Below are positions 62,160 to 64,000 of a stretch of 64,000 bases of DNA, one piece after another (position 1 is the stretch's first letter; every line of letters begins with the position of its first letter). This DNA comes from Clostridia bacterium (GTDB taxonomy: Bacteria; Bacillota; Clostridia; UBA1381), in contig CAADTH010000050.1 of NCBI GenBank assembly GCA_900751885.1, positions 62,001-126,000 of the forward strand, in the 5' to 3' direction. The notes below the pieces were generated by a model, which made no database searches, was not told the DNA's origin, and saw only the letters and a list, made by a program, of their open reading frames with translations. A program made the position numbers and the translations under genes.

Positions 62160-62811
62160 GGAAGAGGATTTTTTAAGCCTTGCCGGAATCCAGCACTTTG
62201 TGTTTTGCCGCAGGCAGTGGGCGCTTATCTATATTGAACAGCAGTGGGCAGAAAATCTTCGCACCATAGAGGGGCATATCATGCACGAAGCCGCGCACGA
62301 CGATGAATTTACGCAAAAACGCGGCGATATAATTGTCACGCGCGGTATGCCGGTATTTTCGAGAGAGCTTGGGGTAAATGGTGTCTGCGACGTGATAGAG
62401 TTCCATAAAGATGGTGCCGGCGTACCGATTATCGGATGGGATGGAATGTATCTGCCAATCCCAATCGAATACAAAAAAGGCGCCCCGAAGGAGCACCAGG
62501 CGGATGAGCTGCAGCTTTGCTGTCAGGCGATGTGTCTGGAAGCCATGCTTGCGTGTGAAATTCCAAAAGGGTATCTATACTACGGGGAGACGAAGCACCG
62601 CCAGGAGGTACCCTTTACCGGAGAGATGCGCGGCTGTGTGCGTGCGGCAATGGAGGAGATGCACGACTACTACAGCAGGCGGTATACGCCAAAGGTAACA
62701 ATCAGCAAACGGTGCAAGGCGTGTTCCCTGTCAGAGATTTGCATTCCCAAGCTTTGTAAGAATGAATCAGCAAAGGATTATATAAACGCGCGGATTGGAG
62801 AGGTGCTATGA
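62146..62811 (+). CDS. cas4: Cas4 exonuclease, adaptation
   Basis: 221 residues, a RecB-type nuclease with an iron-sulfur cluster that trims prespacers and checks the PAM. N-terminal cysteine Cys21 (FCRRQWALIYIEQQW) and the C-terminal cluster CKACSLSEICIPKLC (about 191-205) are the four Fe-S ligands. Nuclease residues are in VNGVCDVIEF and PIEYKKGAPKEHQADELQLCCQ. ATG 62146 is my preferred start; ATG 62125 and 62101 lie in frame further into cas7c. The stop overlaps cas1 (ATGA). Confidence 0.94.
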   Translation: MKEYEEEDFLSLAGIQHFVFCRRQWALIYIEQQWAENLRTIEGHIMHEAAHDDEFTQKRGDIIVTRGMPVFSRELGVNGVCDVIEFHKDGAGVPIIGWDGMYLPIPIEYKKGAPKEHQADELQLCCQAMCLEAMLACEIPKGYLYYGETKHRQEVPFTGEMRGCVRAAMEEMHDYYSRRYTPKVTISKRCKACSLSEICIPKLCKNESAKDYINARIGEVL

Positions 62812-63839
62812 GGACACTGTTAAATACACTGTATGTCACGACGCCGGACGCGTACTTGGCGCTGGATGGAGAAACCATTGTCGTGTATCATGACAAACAG
62901 CAGCTCGGACGTATTCCCTTTCATAACATCCAGGCGGTTGTCGCATTTGGATACACCGGCGCGAGCCCTGCACTTATGGGGGCGTGCGCAAAGCGCAATA
63001 TTGCGCTGACCTTTTTGAGTATGCATGGAAGATTTTTGGCGCGTGTGGTGGGAGAGCAGAATGGGAATGTATTGCTCCGAAAAGAGCAGTACCGAATTTC
63101 AGATGATGAGGAGAAAAGTCTCGAGTATGCGCGCAATTTTATTTTGGGAAAGCTGTTTAACGGCAGATGGGTGATAGAGAGGGCATCGCGTGATTATGAG
63201 ATGCGGCTGGATGTAAAAAAGCTAAAGAAAGTATCCGCTTTTTTGGCAAATGCAATCAAACATACACAATCCTGTCCGGATATGGACACGCTTCGAGGTA
63301 TAGAAGGGGAAGCGGCGAGCGTGTATTTTAGCGTGATGGATGACCTGATTTTGCAAAAGAAGGAGCAATTTTACTTTGATACGAGAAACAAGCGTCCGCC
63401 GCTCGACCGCGTGAATGCGATGCTGTCGTTTGTGTATACCCTTTTGGCGCACGACTGTGCTTCCGCGCTGGAGACAGTAGGCTTTGATGCCTATGTGGGA
63501 TTTTTGCATCGCGACAGACCGGGGCGCATCAGTTTAGCTCTTGATTTAATGGAAGAGCTTCGGCATGTGTATGCGGATCGTTTTGTTCTGTCGTGCATCA
63601 ACAAACGGCAGATTGACGCGGCAGGGTTTTCTCAGAAGGAGGACGGCGCTGTTATCATGGATGACGATACAAGGAAAAAGATTCTGAGGCTGTGGCAGGA
63701 AAAGAAACAGGAGACACTCACGCATCCCTTTTTAGGAGAAAAAATGACATGGGGTCTGGTCCCATTTATGCAGGCACAGCTGCTTTCAAGAAGGCTCCGG
63801 GGGGACTTGGATACCTATCCGCCGTTTTTGTGGAAATAG
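62808..63839 (+). CDS. cas1: Cas1 integrase, type I-C
   Basis: 343 residues. With Cas2 it inserts new spacers into the array. Metal-binding residues are all present: Glu166 (GIEGEAA), His234 (GFLHRDRPGR) and the acidic LDLMEELR (about 245-252). The start ATG 62808 overlaps the cas4 stop. Confidence 0.97.
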   Translation: MRTLLNTLYVTTPDAYLALDGETIVVYHDKQQLGRIPFHNIQAVVAFGYTGASPALMGACAKRNIALTFLSMHGRFLARVVGEQNGNVLLRKEQYRISDDEEKSLEYARNFILGKLFNGRWVIERASRDYEMRLDVKKLKKVSAFLANAIKHTQSCPDMDTLRGIEGEAASVYFSVMDDLILQKKEQFYFDTRNKRPPLDRVNAMLSFVYTLLAHDCASALETVGFDAYVGFLHRDRPGRISLALDLMEELRHVYADRFVLSCINKRQIDAAGFSQKEDGAVIMDDDTRKKILRLWQEKKQETLTHPFLGEKMTWGLVPFMQAQLLSRRLRGDLDTYPPFLWK

Positions 63840-63848
63840 GAGAGAGAA

Positions 63849-64000
63849 ATGCTAGTATTGATTACTTATGATGTGAATACCCAGACAGCAGAAGGAAGAA
63901 AACGACTTCGCAAGGTGGCGAAGCAATGCGCGAATTATGGCACACGCGTGCAAAATTCTGTGTTTGAGTGTATGATGAGCATGGCAAAAGCAAGAGAGGT
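63849..64000 (+). CDS. cas2: Cas2, cut by the right window edge
   Basis: The first 50 residues are visible and begin MLVLITYDVNTQTAEGRKRL, the standard I-C Cas2 opening with the conserved Asp8 after the first strand. The usual length is about 96 residues, so roughly half lies outside. ATG 63849 is preceded by AGGAGAG, nine bases after the cas1 stop codon. The CRISPR array, which normally follows cas2, is outside the window. Confidence 0.96.
   Translation, partial: MLVLITYDVNTQTAEGRKRLRKVAKQCANYGTRVQNSVFECMMSMAKARE

Overview
The window looks like a chromosomal segment of an anaerobic, probably gut-dwelling Clostridia-class bacterium (Bacillota) specialised in pectin side chains. The signs are AGGAGG ribosome-binding sites, near-consensus sigma-A promoters (TTGACA/TATAAT, 17-bp spacing), many TTG/GTG starts, Gram-positive secretion signals, an S-layer-homology (SLH) protein, many secreted 'copper amine oxidase N-terminal-like' (CuAO_N, stalk) domains, and plant-polysaccharide enzymes (PL11 rhamnogalacturonan lyase, GH53 endo-galactanase, GH43 endo-arabinanase, DUF2264 protein). 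No rRNA, tRNA or CRISPR array was seen inside the window. Genus is not determinable; a Monoglobus-like pectin degrader is a guess. LAYOUT. 1-4,700: housekeeping genes (guaB cut by the left edge, dusB), an ECF-type sigma factor with a translationally coupled small membrane protein, and an orphan PduB-type microcompartment shell protein. 4,580-5,070: a YneA-like LysM protein whose consensus promoter carries two LexA-like boxes, followed by a three-hairpin 3' region. 5,345-12,407: PL11 lyase, then an operon of three secreted stalk-domain proteins led by an HtrA-type protease. 12,500-17,552: GH53 galactanase cotranscribed with a MerR regulator, a divergent MATE exporter with a textbook 19-bp-spacer MerR promoter, and an ECF transporter S-component overlapping a DUF1893 gene. 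18,017-24,274: a 1,950-residue repeat-rich surface protein and a cupin. 24,335-24,551: a strongly structured intergenic element. 24,550-28,452: a heterodimeric ABC exporter under a MarR regulator with a visible operator. 28,818-35,470: a MacAB-like adaptor, ATPase and permease with an SLH protein in the same operon. 35,650-46,118: a PPC-like secreted protein, a FUSC membrane protein, GH43 arabinanase, a BcsA-like glycosyltransferase, a DUF2264 protein and a methyltransferase. 46,166-47,553: a tyrosine recombinase gene flanked by 32-bp inverted repeats. 47,603-56,130: a stalk-CAP protein, a GLUG-repeat protein, and an EndoQ-like PHP nuclease fused to a UvrD helicase. 56,256-64,000: a type I-C CRISPR-Cas operon (cas3-cas5c-cas8c-cas7c-cas4-cas1-cas2), with cas2 cut by the right edge. 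HOW THE GENES WORK TOGETHER. The lyase, galactanase, arabinanase and DUF2264 protein form a scattered set able to open the rhamnogalacturonan-I backbone and trim its galactan and arabinan side chains outside the cell. Transporters are mostly exporters. Two parts deserve most attention: the recombinase bounded by inverted repeats, which could be a self-contained inversion switch placing an outward promoter upstream of the methyltransferase gene, and the EndoQ-UvrD fusion beside the CRISPR-Cas operon. An in-frame start with its own ribosome-binding site inside cas8c probably makes the small subunit Cas11c.
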